A DNA stretch of 64,000 nucleotides from Pseudoteredinibacter isoporae (lineage in GTDB: Bacteria > Pseudomonadota > Gammaproteobacteria > Pseudomonadales > Cellvibrionaceae), in the NCBI RefSeq assembly GCF_011602085.1, contig NZ_JAAONY010000004.1, positions 29,472 through 93,471 on the forward strand, in the 5' to 3' direction. A program made the translations under genes and the position numbers. Below, piece by piece: positions 28,819 through 37,802 of this stretch (within the stretch, counting starts at the first letter, position 1; every line of letters starts with the position of its first letter). Under the pieces are notes generated by a model. That model saw only the letters and a list, made by a program, of their open reading frames with translations. It did no database searches and was not told where the DNA came from.

Positions 28819-30021
28819 ATGAAAGACGCATTTATTTGTGACGCGATTCGAACGCCCATCGGCCGTTACGGTGGTAGCTTATCCAAAGTTCGTACCGATG
28901 ACCTGGGAGCAATTCCCATGAAGGCGCTGATGGATCGCAATCCGGATGTCGATTGGAAACAAGTCGACGAAGTATTTTATGGTTGTGCGAACCAGGCGGG
29001 TGAAGACAACCGCAACGTGGCCCGTATGTCGGCTTTGCTTGCAGGCTTACCCATTGAAGCGCCTGGTTCAACCATTAACCGATTGTGCGGTTCAGGTATG
29101 GATGCAGTCGGTATGGCAGCGCGTAGCATTAAAGCCGGCGAGGCCGATTTGATTGTGGCTGGCGGTGTTGAGTCCATGTCCCGTGCGCCCATGGTGATGG
29201 GCAAAGCAGAAACGGCTTTTAGCCGCAACGCTGAAATTTTTGATACCACCATTGGCTGGCGTTTCGTTAACAAGCAAATGAAGTCCCAGTACGGCATTGA
29301 CTCTATGCCCGAGACGGCCGAAAACGTCGCGGAAGACTTTAAGGTTTCCCGTGAAGATCAGGACAAGATGGCACTGGCCAGCCAAACCAAAGCGGCGGCT
29401 GCGCAACGCGAAGGGCGCTTCGACGATGAAATTGTTTCGGTCACTATTCCCCAGCGAAAAGGTGATCCGCTGGTTGTCGACAAGGACGAGCACCCCCGTG
29501 AAACCAGTATTGAAGCCTTGGCAAAATTGCGTGCGCCGTTCCGCGAAGGTGGCAGCGTAACGGCCGGCAATGCTTCCGGTGTTAACGATGGTGCCTGTGC
29601 ATTGTTGATTGCTTCTGCAGAAGCTGTCGAGCAGCACGGCCTTAGCGCAAAGGCAAAAATTGTAGCGATGGCAACCGCGGGTGTTGAGCCGCGTATTATG
29701 GGTATTGGTCCGGCGCCAGCGTCCAAGAAGGTATTGGCGAAGGCCGGTTTAAGTATCAACGATATGGATGTGATTGAGCTGAATGAAGCGTTTGCCGCTC
29801 AAGGTTTGGCGACTCTGAGAGAGCTGGGCGTGGCGGATGATGACGCGCGAGTGAATCCAAACGGTGGTGCTATCGCGTTGGGTCATCCTTTGGGTATGTC
29901 CGGAGCCCGCTTGGTGACCACCGCCATGTATCAATTGCATCGCACCGGTGGCCGTTATGCTCTGTGCACCATGTGTATTGGTGTCGGACAGGGCATTGCG
30001 CTGATTATTGAACGCGTTTAA
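28819..30021 (+). CDS. paaJ: 3-oxoadipyl-CoA / 3-oxo-5,6-dehydrosuberyl-CoA thiolase
   Basis: This 400-residue thiolase releases acetyl-CoA in the last steps of phenylacetate breakdown. The acylated nucleophile is Cys90 in NRLCGSGMDAVG. His356 in GHPLGMSGAR and Cys386 in CTMCIGVGQG complete the active site. It could also serve as PcaF in the beta-ketoadipate route, since the two are nearly the same enzyme. The operon context with paaG and paaI supports PaaJ. A terminator follows directly. Confidence 0.93.
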   Translation: MKDAFICDAIRTPIGRYGGSLSKVRTDDLGAIPMKALMDRNPDVDWKQVDEVFYGCANQAGEDNRNVARMSALLAGLPIEAPGSTINRLCGSGMDAVGMAARSIKAGEADLIVAGGVESMSRAPMVMGKAETAFSRNAEIFDTTIGWRFVNKQMKSQYGIDSMPETAENVAEDFKVSREDQDKMALASQTKAAAAQREGRFDDEIVSVTIPQRKGDPLVVDKDEHPRETSIEALAKLRAPFREGGSVTAGNASGVNDGACALLIASAEAVEQHGLSAKAKIVAMATAGVEPRIMGIGPAPASKKVLAKAGLSINDMDVIELNEAFAAQGLATLRELGVADDDARVNPNGGAIALGHPLGMSGARLVTTAMYQLHRTGGRYALCTMCIGVGQGIALIIERV

Positions 30022-30031
30022 CTGCCTTTGG

Positions 30032-30064
30032 GAAGCCAGCAAATGTGCTGGCTTCTTTTCTTTT
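30032..30064 (+). terminator. Terminator of paaGIJ
   Basis: A 10-bp perfect stem GAAGCCAGCA/TGCTGGCTTC with loop AATG is followed by a T-rich run. It starts 11 bases after paaJ. Confidence 0.9.
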
Positions 30065-30759
30065 GGGAGTCAAGGTATTGAAGGTTGCCAAGAGAAATAA
30101 GTCGCGACCAGGCTTGGCGTTCTGCCAAGCTCTCTTTTCAAAACACCTGAGCTGTTTTCAAGGGACAAGCCAATCCAATACACATTCAAAGTCACTGTGC
30201 TGGTGATGCATTTACTCAGAGTGTTATGACTGTTTCAGTACGTCCGTGTGCAGACTATTGATGGTATCAGCATTGTGATATCAGTCTTCGTGGCAAATCA
30301 TCGCGCGATGCTTTCGAGTAAGAAACAGTAGCACGAACAAGCAGGGGGCTCATTGGTGAATAGCCCGGGTGCTTGGTCCATTTGGTTTGTCTTTATTGTT
30401 TTTCCTCTTCTGTTTCTTTCCTTGTTTCGAGCTTCTTTCAAGCGTGCTTTCAGCCTGACTGGCCATCTCCAGAAGGAGTATATCGAGTGTTGCTAATGTG
30501 CTTTCTGCCCGCTTAATGTCGTTGAAATTCAGGATGAGTCTATACTTTTGGATTTTAAGTTGTTGATTTTATTGAATAAAATTTCGCTCAAATAAAATGA
30601 TACACAAATATTGACTAAATCCGTTAAAAACGTATCATAAACGCATAAAGTAAATTCAGCTGGTGTATCTGCTCAGTCTTGTTTGAAGGCGTTTATCTTT
30701 GAATCGGATGGAAGGTGACCAGAGCTAACGCAGTGATAAGCCCAGGAGGAACGACAATA
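30065..30759. other. Long non-coding region before paaA
   Basis: About 700 bases lie between the paaGIJ terminator and paaA with no credible reading frame on either strand. The last 160 bases become AT-rich and hold the paired operator (30598-30637). The first 500 bases have no recognised feature apart from a near-direct repeat GGTATCAG/GATATCAG around 30258-30280. Confidence 0.6.
30598..30637. promoter_or_regulatory. PaaX-like operator upstream of paaA
   Basis: TGATAC (30598-30603) and GTATCA (30632-30637) form a perfect 6-bp inverted repeat with a 28-base spacer, about 120 bases before paaA. The right arm read on the minus strand, GTTTATGATACG, resembles the PaaX consensus half site. It mirrors the element before paaG. 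Confidence 0.6.
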
Positions 30760-31725
30760 ATGACTCCGCAAGATCAAGTCGTCGATATCGACGCATTGGA
30801 AAAAGAGTTTCAGGAGCGCATCGACGCTGAAAAGAAGATCGAGCCCAAAGATTGGATGCCTGAGGCTTACCGCCGCACGCTGATTCGTCAGATTTCCCAG
30901 CATGCTCACTCCGAGGTGGTTGGTCAGTTGCCAGAAGGCAACTGGATTACCCGTGCACCGTCGCTGCGCCGCAAAGCCATTCTATTGGCCAAGGTACAGG
31001 ACGAAGCTGGCCATGGTTTGTACCTGTACAGTGCCGCCGAAACCCTGGGTTCTTCTCGTGAGCAGATGATTGATGATCTGCATGCGGGTAAAGCAAAGTA
31101 CTCCAGTATTTTTAACTATCCGACTCTGAGCTGGGCCGATGTACCGGCAATTGGTTGGTTGGTTGATGGCGCGGCGATCGTGAATCAGGTGGCCTTGTGT
31201 CGAACCTCTTACGGCCCATATTCCCGCGCGATGATTCGTGTCTGTAAGGAGGAAAGCTTCCACGCCCGTCAGGGTTTTGAAGGCATGCTGGCTCTGGCTC
31301 GTGGTAACGAAGCCCAGAAAAAAATGTGTCAGGACGCGATTAATCGTTACTGGTGGCCAGCGCTGATGATGTTCGGTCCGAGCGATGCGGAATCCCCTAA
31401 CTCCGCGCAATCCATGAAGTGGAAAATCAAGCGTTTCTCTAACGATGAGCTGCGTCAGAAATTTGTTGACCAGACGGTTCCACAAATTGAGTACTTGGGT
31501 ATGGAAGTACCTGATCCGGATTGCAAATGGAACGAAGAGCGTGGCCACTACGACATCGGCGAAATGCCATGGGAAGAATTCTTCGCCGTTATTAAAGGCC
31601 ATGGCCCTTGTAACCATGAGCGTTTGCAGGCTCGCCAAAAAGCCCACGATGAGGGCAATTGGGTTCGTGAAGCTGCACTGGCTTACCAAAAGAAGCAAGC
31701 CGATAAAAAACAATCCGTCGCCTGA
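30760..31725 (+). CDS. paaA: Phenylacetyl-CoA epoxidase catalytic subunit A
   Basis: This 321-residue ferritin-like di-iron protein is the catalytic subunit of the ring 1,2-epoxidase. The carboxylate-bridged metal ligands lie in helices with [20 protein letters not shown] (near residue 80) and [14 protein letters not shown] (near residue 165), each with the E-x2-H pattern. I used the ATG at 30760 because AGGAGG (30744-30749) precedes it; a GTG at 30715 is in frame. It is the first gene of paaABCDE. Confidence 0.96.
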   Translation: MTPQDQVVDIDALEKEFQERIDAEKKIEPKDWMPEAYRRTLIRQISQHAHSEVVGQLPEGNWITRAPSLRRKAILLAKVQDEAGHGLYLYSAAETLGSSREQMIDDLHAGKAKYSSIFNYPTLSWADVPAIGWLVDGAAIVNQVALCRTSYGPYSRAMIRVCKEESFHARQGFEGMLALARGNEAQKKMCQDAINRYWWPALMMFGPSDAESPNSAQSMKWKIKRFSNDELRQKFVDQTVPQIEYLGMEVPDPDCKWNEERGHYDIGEMPWEEFFAVIKGHGPCNHERLQARQKAHDEGNWVREAALAYQKKQADKKQSVA

Positions 31726-31776
31726 GCGATATAGCTGACATTAGCGCCGAAGACGGCGACTGAAAGGAGAAGAATG

Positions 31777-32064
31777 ATGGTTGATCAGTATTTACCACTG
31801 TGGGAAGTTTTTGTACGCAGCAAGCGTGGTATGGATCACAAGCACTGTGGCAGTGTTCACGCTGCAGATGCCGAGCAGGCGTTGCAATACGCTCGTGACG
31901 TGTATACCCGTCGCAGTGAAGGTAACAGCATTTGGGTGGTTGAAGCGACGCATATCGTGGCCAGCCAGCCTGATGATCAGGAGGCGTTTTTCGAGCCGGC
32001 GGACGATAAAGTCTACCGCCACGCGACCTTTTACGATGTGCCCGCTGATGTAAAACACATGTAA
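31777..32064 (+). CDS. paaB: Phenylacetyl-CoA epoxidase subunit B
   Basis: This 95-residue protein carries the PaaB signature PLWEVFVRSKRGMDHKHCGSVHAADAEQALQYARDVYTRR. PaaB is needed for the active multisubunit epoxidase, probably for assembly of the PaaAC complexes. Two adjacent ATG codons exist at 31774 and 31777. I chose the second because AGGAG (31765-31769) is then at a seven-base spacing. Confidence 0.95.
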   Translation: MVDQYLPLWEVFVRSKRGMDHKHCGSVHAADAEQALQYARDVYTRRSEGNSIWVVEATHIVASQPDDQEAFFEPADDKVYRHATFYDVPADVKHM

Positions 32065-32089
32065 GCCCACTGACGATCAGGTAAACGCT

Positions 32090-32857
32090 ATGAGTGATTT
32101 AACACAACAAGAAGCTTTGTTCACCTATACCTTGCGGTTGGCGGACAATGCTCTGATTTTGGGCCATCGCCTCTCCGAGTGGTGTGGGCACGGTCCGTTT
32201 CTGGAAGAAGACATTGGTGTCATTAACACCGCACTGGATTTGTTGGGCCGCTGTCGCATGCTGTACAGCTACGCCGGTGAAGTAGAAGGTAAGGGTCGTG
32301 ACGAAGACGATCTGGCTTTCCACCGCGACGAGCGAGAGTTCACCAACTATTTGTTGATGGAACAGCCGAAGGGTGATTTTGCTTACACCACCATTCGCCA
32401 GTTTTACGCGGATGTCTGGAACCTGCATTTCTATACTGAATTGTGCAATTCAAAAGATGAAACCCTGGCCGCCATCGCCCGGAAAGTAGTGAAAGAGTGC
32501 CGCTATCATTTCCGCCACAACGCGGAATGGGTGAAGCGCTTGGGTGACGGTACCGAAGAAAGTCATCAGCGCATGAACGATGCTATCGCCGAAGCGTCTC
32601 GTTTTGTGAACGAAATGTTTGAGATGGATGAGGTTGATCAGGTGATGGTTGATGCCGGTGTTGGTGTTGATCTGAATGTGGTCAAAGAAAAGTGGATTGC
32701 CAGCGTTGATCAGGTTTTCGCTGACGCCACGTTACAACGCCCCGAGCCTGAATATGATCGCAGCGGTGGTCGTAAAGGTTTGCACACTGAGCAGCTTGGT
32801 TTTCTTTTGGCCGAAATGCAATATGTGCAGCGTTGTCATCCTGGCCTGCAGTGGTAG
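32090..32857 (+). CDS. paaC: Phenylacetyl-CoA epoxidase structural subunit C
   Basis: This 255-residue ferritin-like protein is the non-catalytic partner that forms a heterodimer with PaaA. Helical signatures include LADNALILGHRLSEWCGHGP and the VKECRYHFRHNAEWVKRLGDGT segment typical of PaaC. It follows paaB after 25 bases. Confidence 0.95.
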   Translation: MSDLTQQEALFTYTLRLADNALILGHRLSEWCGHGPFLEEDIGVINTALDLLGRCRMLYSYAGEVEGKGRDEDDLAFHRDEREFTNYLLMEQPKGDFAYTTIRQFYADVWNLHFYTELCNSKDETLAAIARKVVKECRYHFRHNAEWVKRLGDGTEESHQRMNDAIAEASRFVNEMFEMDEVDQVMVDAGVGVDLNVVKEKWIASVDQVFADATLQRPEPEYDRSGGRKGLHTEQLGFLLAEMQYVQRCHPGLQW

Positions 32858-32889
32858 GTCAATAGCAACTGCATCTGCGGGAGCATGGT

Positions 32890-33462
32890 ATGGACTATAA
32901 CCCGGTTGGTAGCTTTATCAGTGACAATTTGATCAGCAGTGATCGGCCGCCAGTGTTATCGGTGGCCGAAGCGCAGGCGATCGAAATGAGCGATATTGAA
33001 CATGCCTTGAGCACGGTGGTCGATCCTGAAATTCCGGTGTTATCGGCTCGTGAATTAGGTGTGTTACGGGATGTTGAGTGGCAGGGCGATACGCTGGTCA
33101 CCACCATTACGCCAACCTATTCGGGTTGTCCGGCCATGGGGCATTTTGAAGATGATATTCGTGTGTGTCTGGAAAAACTGGGCATTCCAAAGATCAAAGT
33201 CAATACCCGGCTTTCTCCCGCGTGGACCAGTGACTGGCTCAGTGATGACGCCAAACAAAAATTGCGTGACTACGGCATTGCACCTCCAATGGAAACGACC
33301 AGCAGTTTAAAAGTGCTGTTGGGGCATGCTCCCGAAGTGAGCTGTCCCAAATGCCATTCTACGGAAGTTCGGGAAGTGTCGAGACACGGTTCCACGGCCT
33401 GCAAGGCGCTCTATCAATGCGATAGCTGCCAAGAGCCTTTTGATTATTTTAAATGTATCTAG
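32890..33462 (+). CDS. paaD: Phenylacetate degradation protein PaaD (Fe-S assembly type)
   Basis: This 190-residue protein has a DUF59/MIP18-type domain (IEHALSTVVDPEIPVLSARELGVLRDVE, then PTYSGCPAMGHFEDDI) and a C-terminal zinc-ribbon-like part with two CxxC pairs (CPKCHS and CDSC). PaaD is thought to help mature the iron centres of the epoxidase. GGGAG lies six bases before the ATG at 32890. The first 30 residues look like a non-conserved extension, so a downstream start is possible. Confidence 0.93.
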   Translation: MDYNPVGSFISDNLISSDRPPVLSVAEAQAIEMSDIEHALSTVVDPEIPVLSARELGVLRDVEWQGDTLVTTITPTYSGCPAMGHFEDDIRVCLEKLGIPKIKVNTRLSPAWTSDWLSDDAKQKLRDYGIAPPMETTSSLKVLLGHAPEVSCPKCHSTEVREVSRHGSTACKALYQCDSCQEPFDYFKCI

Positions 33463-33533
33463 CGCTTCGCTCCTGGCAAAGCACAATAATGAGCGATGAC
33501 AATTCATCGCCAATAAAAGACGAGTGATTAACC

Positions 33534-34613
33534 ATGACCGACCATCATTTTCATGACCTAACGGTTGCCAAGATTCAGCAGGAAACCAGCGATGCGGTTT
33601 CTATCGTATTCGATGTGCCTGGTGAATTGCAGGATCTTTATCTGGGCTTCACCCAGGGGCAGCATCTGGTGATGAAGGCCGATATAGAGGGCCAGGAAAT
33701 TCGCCGTAACTATTCAATTTGCAGTGGTGTAAACGATGGCGAGCTGCGGGTCGGTATCAAAAAAATTGATGGTGGTTTGTTTTCCACCTTTGCTAACGAT
33801 GAATTGAAAGAAGGCGACAAACTGGCAGTAATGCCACCTGAGGGCAGTTTCAACACGCCGCTTGATCCATCGGCCCGCAAACACTATCTGGGTTTTGCCG
33901 CTGGCTCTGGAATTACCCCTATTTTGTCGATCTTGAAAAGCACATTGGAAACCGAACCCGATAGCGTATTCACTCTGGTTTACGGCAACAAGAACGTTGC
34001 CAATATGATGTTCCGTGAAACCATTTTGGGAATTAAAAACCGTTACCCGGAGCGCTTCCAGCTGCTGAATGTTTTGAGTCGTGAGGAGCAGGAATCTGAA
34101 ATTCTGAATGGCCGTATCGACGCGGAAAAAGTCAATATGCTGGCCGACAAGGTTCTGGATGTTGCCAGTGTGAACGAAGCCTATATCTGCGGTCCACAGG
34201 ACATGACCGAAGCCATTCGCGATACCCTGCAAGCGCGTGGCATGGATAAGAAGAATATCCACTTCGAACTCTTTGGTGTGGCGCCAACCGCTGCCAAGAA
34301 AGTCGCTGTGAACCCGGAAGATGCGGGCCCCGTGCGTCAGGTATCGGTGATTGTTGATGGCATGCAGACCAATCTGGAAGTTGCTGAGGGCGGTGTAAAC
34401 ATTTTGGATGCAGCCATGGAAGCCGGTGCTGATCTGCCGTTCGCCTGTAAAGGGGGTGTGTGCTGTACCTGTCGCGCCAAGGTGGTCGAAGGTGAAGTGA
34501 AAATGGATGTGAACTACGCTTTGGAGGACTGGGAAGTGGAAGAAGGCTTTGTCTTAACTTGCCAGTGCCACCCGATCACCGAAAAAGTGGTTATCGACTT
34601 CGATGAGAAATAA
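33534..34613 (+). CDS. paaE: Phenylacetyl-CoA epoxidase reductase
   Basis: This 359-residue reductase passes electrons from NADPH to PaaA. It has a ferredoxin reductase FAD domain (RRNYSICSGV near residue 60), an NAD(P) domain (FAAGSGITPILSIL near 120) and a C-terminal plant-type 2Fe-2S ferredoxin domain with Cys305, Cys310, Cys313 and Cys343 as cluster ligands. It is the last gene of paaABCDE before a strong terminator. Confidence 0.95.
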   Translation: MTDHHFHDLTVAKIQQETSDAVSIVFDVPGELQDLYLGFTQGQHLVMKADIEGQEIRRNYSICSGVNDGELRVGIKKIDGGLFSTFANDELKEGDKLAVMPPEGSFNTPLDPSARKHYLGFAAGSGITPILSILKSTLETEPDSVFTLVYGNKNVANMMFRETILGIKNRYPERFQLLNVLSREEQESEILNGRIDAEKVNMLADKVLDVASVNEAYICGPQDMTEAIRDTLQARGMDKKNIHFELFGVAPTAAKKVAVNPEDAGPVRQVSVIVDGMQTNLEVAEGGVNILDAAMEAGADLPFACKGGVCCTCRAKVVEGEVKMDVNYALEDWEVEEGFVLTCQCHPITEKVVIDFDEK

Positions 34614-34654
34614 GTGACGAATTCACACGCGCTCGCGTTTGAATCGAACAAAGA

Positions 34655-34680
34655 AAAGCCCGGCATTGCCGGGCTTTTTT
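34655..34680. terminator. Bidirectional terminator between paaE and speB
   Basis: AGCCCGGC/GCCGGGCT with a 3-base loop is flanked by A-rich sequence on the left and six T on the right. It lies between convergent genes. Confidence 0.9.
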
Positions 34681-34741
34681 ATGGTTGCTATTTTAAGATG
34701 CTTTTTATTCAGTTCTGTCAATTCGGTGTTATCGAAATACG

Positions 34742-35659
34742 CTATCGCTTAGCGGCAATGACATGCAGCAGTTCCAGTGTCAGAGTTGCTGCCGCCAATG
34801 AAGTGATTTCGGCGTGGTCATAAGCCGGTGCAACCTCCATTACGTCGGCCGCAACAATATTGAGATCCTGAAGACCGCGCACAATCTGAAGGGCTCTGTC
34901 TGCACTTAATCCGCCGCTTACGGGAGTGCCGGTTCCGGGGGCAAATGCCGGGTCCAGGCAGTCGATATCAAAGCTTAAATACACCGGTTGATTACCAACC
35001 CGTTGTTTAATTTCTTTTAACACTGTGCCTAAATCCTGTTCATTAACCCAGGAAGCATTAAGCACCTGAAAGGGATGCTGCTCATAATCGTATTCTGTTC
35101 GTATGCCTACCTGAATACTGTGCTCGCAGTCGATCAGCCCCTCTTTGGGTGCGTGATAAAACATCGAACCATGATTGTATTTCGCATCGCTGGCTTCCGT
35201 ATCCGTATGCGCATCAAAATGAATCAACGCGAGCGGGCCATATCGTTTGCTCACAGACCTTAACAGGGGCAGGGTAAGAAAGTGATCGCCCCCGAGACTC
35301 AACAGGGTTTTATTGGCTGAAATAATTTTGTCAGCGGTTTCACTGAGCTCGGAGACCAGGTCTTCGCTGTCACCATCGGTAAAACACACATCGCCATAGT
35401 CCAGGCAACGTAACTTGTCGCCGAGTTTGAATGTCCAGGGCCAGCGCTTTTCCTCCCAGCGTAACTGGGCTGAGGCCTGGCGGATACCATTAGGCCCATA
35501 ACGGGTACCCGAACGGCCCGAGGTGGCCAAATCGTAAGGTACCCCAAGAATCACAGCGTCCACAGAATCGTCCAGCTCCCGGCCGAGTGGAAAGCCCATA
35601 AAGCTGAAAATATTGGCGTAGGTATTCGGATCGTTATTGAAGTTATTGCTAAAGGACAT
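34742..35659 (-). CDS. speB: Agmatinase (ureohydrolase family)
   Basis: This 305-residue binuclear manganese enzyme splits agmatine to putrescine and urea. Metal ligands are visible in GGDHFLTLP, HFDAHTDTE and SFDIDCLDPAFAPGTGTP, and the C-terminal DVMEVAPAYDHAEITSLAAA segment is typical of agmatinases. The family also includes guanidinobutyrase, so the exact substrate is not certain. No arginine decarboxylase gene lies beside it. It is a single-gene leftward unit. Confidence 0.88.
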   Translation of the reverse strand: MSFSNNFNNDPNTYANIFSFMGFPLGRELDDSVDAVILGVPYDLATSGRSGTRYGPNGIRQASAQLRWEEKRWPWTFKLGDKLRCLDYGDVCFTDGDSEDLVSELSETADKIISANKTLLSLGGDHFLTLPLLRSVSKRYGPLALIHFDAHTDTEASDAKYNHGSMFYHAPKEGLIDCEHSIQVGIRTEYDYEQHPFQVLNASWVNEQDLGTVLKEIKQRVGNQPVYLSFDIDCLDPAFAPGTGTPVSGGLSADRALQIVRGLQDLNIVAADVMEVAPAYDHAEITSLAAATLTLELLHVIAAKR

Positions 35660-35865
35660 AGGCTGATCACATTCCCGGTTTATTATTGATATAAATAGCT
35701 GGCCACGGGGCTCAGCGGGTTTGGCAATAATAAAACAGTAGAGAAGCGTGCTTATCCTGTCGATACCACCCTGGGGGTAGGATAGACAATCGTCTGTATT
35801 ACTCAGCGAGTCCCAGCTGGTGCATCAAGTCTGTGTGTCTACTCGGCCCACGCAGGCTTTCGGTT

Positions 35866-36837
35866 TTAAACTTCGGCGATTAAGACTGCACGTCTCGGAG
35901 CCGGGTGTCCCTCGGCGGTTTTACTTTGGTCATTCGGGTCCAGAAACTCATTGAGGGAATGAAATAACATCCAGTCTGTGCTGCGTTGTTCTTCAAGACT
36001 GGTGATGTTTTCGTCCACGACGCGTGGGTTTTTAAACCCGCATTTTGTCATCCAGCTTAGCAGGGTCGGTGTGCTGGGTAGGAACCAGACATTATTCATC
36101 ATGGCGTAGCGGCCTTCGGGCACCAAACAATCGCCAAGAGCACCATCGATGACCAGAGTTTCCAGTACCAATTGGCCGCCAGGCTTTAGCGTTGCTTTCA
36201 GCTCGCGCAAATGATCCATCGGTGAGCGCCGATGATAGAGAACCCCCATGCTGAAGGTCGTATCGAAGGCTTGCAAGTTTTCAGGAAGCTCCTCGATACC
36301 AATCGGCAACAGGTCTACCGGGGCTTGGCCGATCAGCTTTTTCAGCATATAAAACTGAACGACAAAACGTGGAGATGGGTCGATACCAATTACCCGGCTG
36401 GCTTCCTCGCCCAACATGCGCCAACAGTGGTAGCCGTTGCCACAACCGACATCCAGAATGGTGCGGTTTTTCAGCGGTGCTAAATGAGGTAGAACTCGTT
36501 CCCATTTCCAGTCGGAACGCCACTCGGTGTTAATAAAGGTATCAAAAACCTGATAGGGCCCTTTGCGCCAGGGAATCAGCGCACGCAGTTGTTCTTCCAG
36601 AGTTGCTTGCGTCTGTGCATCAATTTCATCAGCCTCACCGATATGAACAAGGTTTTTGAAATTCAGATGTGCCGCTTGGATATTGGGCATGGCATCCATA
36701 GCGGCCTGCCATTTGGGTAGATCGCCATAGCGTTTTTCATTTAAGTGGGCAGCAATCTGCTCGGGCATTTTTTCTGCCCACTTGGCAAGGGGACCATCTG
36801 CCAAGTCGTTCAGCAAGTCTTGGTAATACTCAATCAT
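35866..36837 (-). CDS. cmoB: tRNA U34 carboxymethyltransferase
   Basis: This 323-residue enzyme transfers a carboxymethyl group from carboxy-SAM to 5-hydroxyuridine-34 of tRNA to give cmo5U. The SAM fold signature is [14 protein letters not shown] near residue 130, and [14 protein letters not shown] and [12 protein letters not shown] segments fit CmoB. Its start overlaps the end of cmoA by four bases, so the two are coupled. Confidence 0.95.
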   Translation of the reverse strand: MIEYYQDLLNDLADGPLAKWAEKMPEQIAAHLNEKRYGDLPKWQAAMDAMPNIQAAHLNFKNLVHIGEADEIDAQTQATLEEQLRALIPWRKGPYQVFDTFINTEWRSDWKWERVLPHLAPLKNRTILDVGCGNGYHCWRMLGEEASRVIGIDPSPRFVVQFYMLKKLIGQAPVDLLPIGIEELPENLQAFDTTFSMGVLYHRRSPMDHLRELKATLKPGGQLVLETLVIDGALGDCLVPEGRYAMMNNVWFLPSTPTLLSWMTKCGFKNPRVVDENITSLEEQRSTDWMLFHSLNEFLDPNDQSKTAEGHPAPRRAVLIAEV

Positions 36838-37601
36838 TTAATCGCAATCAAAGAAGCAAAGTTAAAACACTGGAACCAGACATCGGCACTGCTGAATCCA
36901 GCTTCGCTTAATCGGCTTTTATGTTCGTCGAGGGTTTCGGGAATCAACACGTTTTCAATGGCGCTGCGCTTTTGTGCAATTTCCAGATCACTGTAGCCAT
37001 TGGCGCGTTTGAAGTTGTGGTGCAGCTCAACCATCAGCGCCTGATGGGCCGGGTTTTCAAACTGGACCTTTTCAGAAAGAATCAGTACGCCGCCGGGCAA
37101 TAAGCCCTCATAAATCCTGGCGATTAGGGCAGAGCGTTCTTCCCTGGGGATAAATTGCAGGGTGAAATTCAGAACCACAACCGAGGCGTTCTCAATCGTG
37201 CAGGCTTGCAGATCCTGGCAGCGCAGATCGACGGGCAGTTCACCGCTGTCTGCTGCCATTACCTGTCGACAGCGTTCGATCATGGCTTCTGAATTATCGA
37301 TGGCAATAATCTCGCAATCAGCGGCACGAATATGGTGCCGCATGGCGAGCGTCGCAGCCCCCAGTGAGCAACCCAGATCGTAGCAATAGCTGTTGCTTTG
37401 GGCGTAGCGCTGGGCCAGATCGCCAATCATGCTGATGGTCGTGGTGTAGCCAGGCACGGAACGCTTGATCATGTCTGGAAAGACATCGACCACCTTCTGG
37501 TCAAATTGAAAGCCAGCAATGTTAGCCAGAGGTTCGGCAAAGATCTCGTCTGTGTGGCCTCTGGCGGGATCTGGCTGTGGGGATTTGGGGTGGTCTGACA
37601 C
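36834..37601 (-). CDS. cmoA: Carboxy-S-adenosyl-L-methionine synthase
   Basis: This 255-residue enzyme makes carboxy-SAM from SAM and prephenate, the donor used by CmoB. The SAM motif is [17 protein letters not shown] near residue 75, and the N-terminal [20 protein letters not shown] is diagnostic. It is the first gene of the leftward cmoAB pair. Confidence 0.95.
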   Translation of the reverse strand: MSDHPKSPQPDPARGHTDEIFAEPLANIAGFQFDQKVVDVFPDMIKRSVPGYTTTISMIGDLAQRYAQSNSYCYDLGCSLGAATLAMRHHIRAADCEIIAIDNSEAMIERCRQVMAADSGELPVDLRCQDLQACTIENASVVVLNFTLQFIPREERSALIARIYEGLLPGGVLILSEKVQFENPAHQALMVELHHNFKRANGYSDLEIAQKRSAIENVLIPETLDEHKSRLSEAGFSSADVWFQCFNFASLIAIK

Positions 37602-37802
37602 CTGAAATTACCTTTTTAAAAGGCCGGATTGCAGTTTAGTCATTCCTGGCCGATACATTAAGGATCGAGATTTTAGCGGTGAGGTAATCAAGTGACAAAT
37701 CAAAAGGCAGATTTCTGTGGAAGTGCTATAACAATAGATAGAAAAATACAAAAACAGTCGCCTAAAGCGGACAATATTTGCTGAGTTTAGAGTTATTCAT
37801 TT

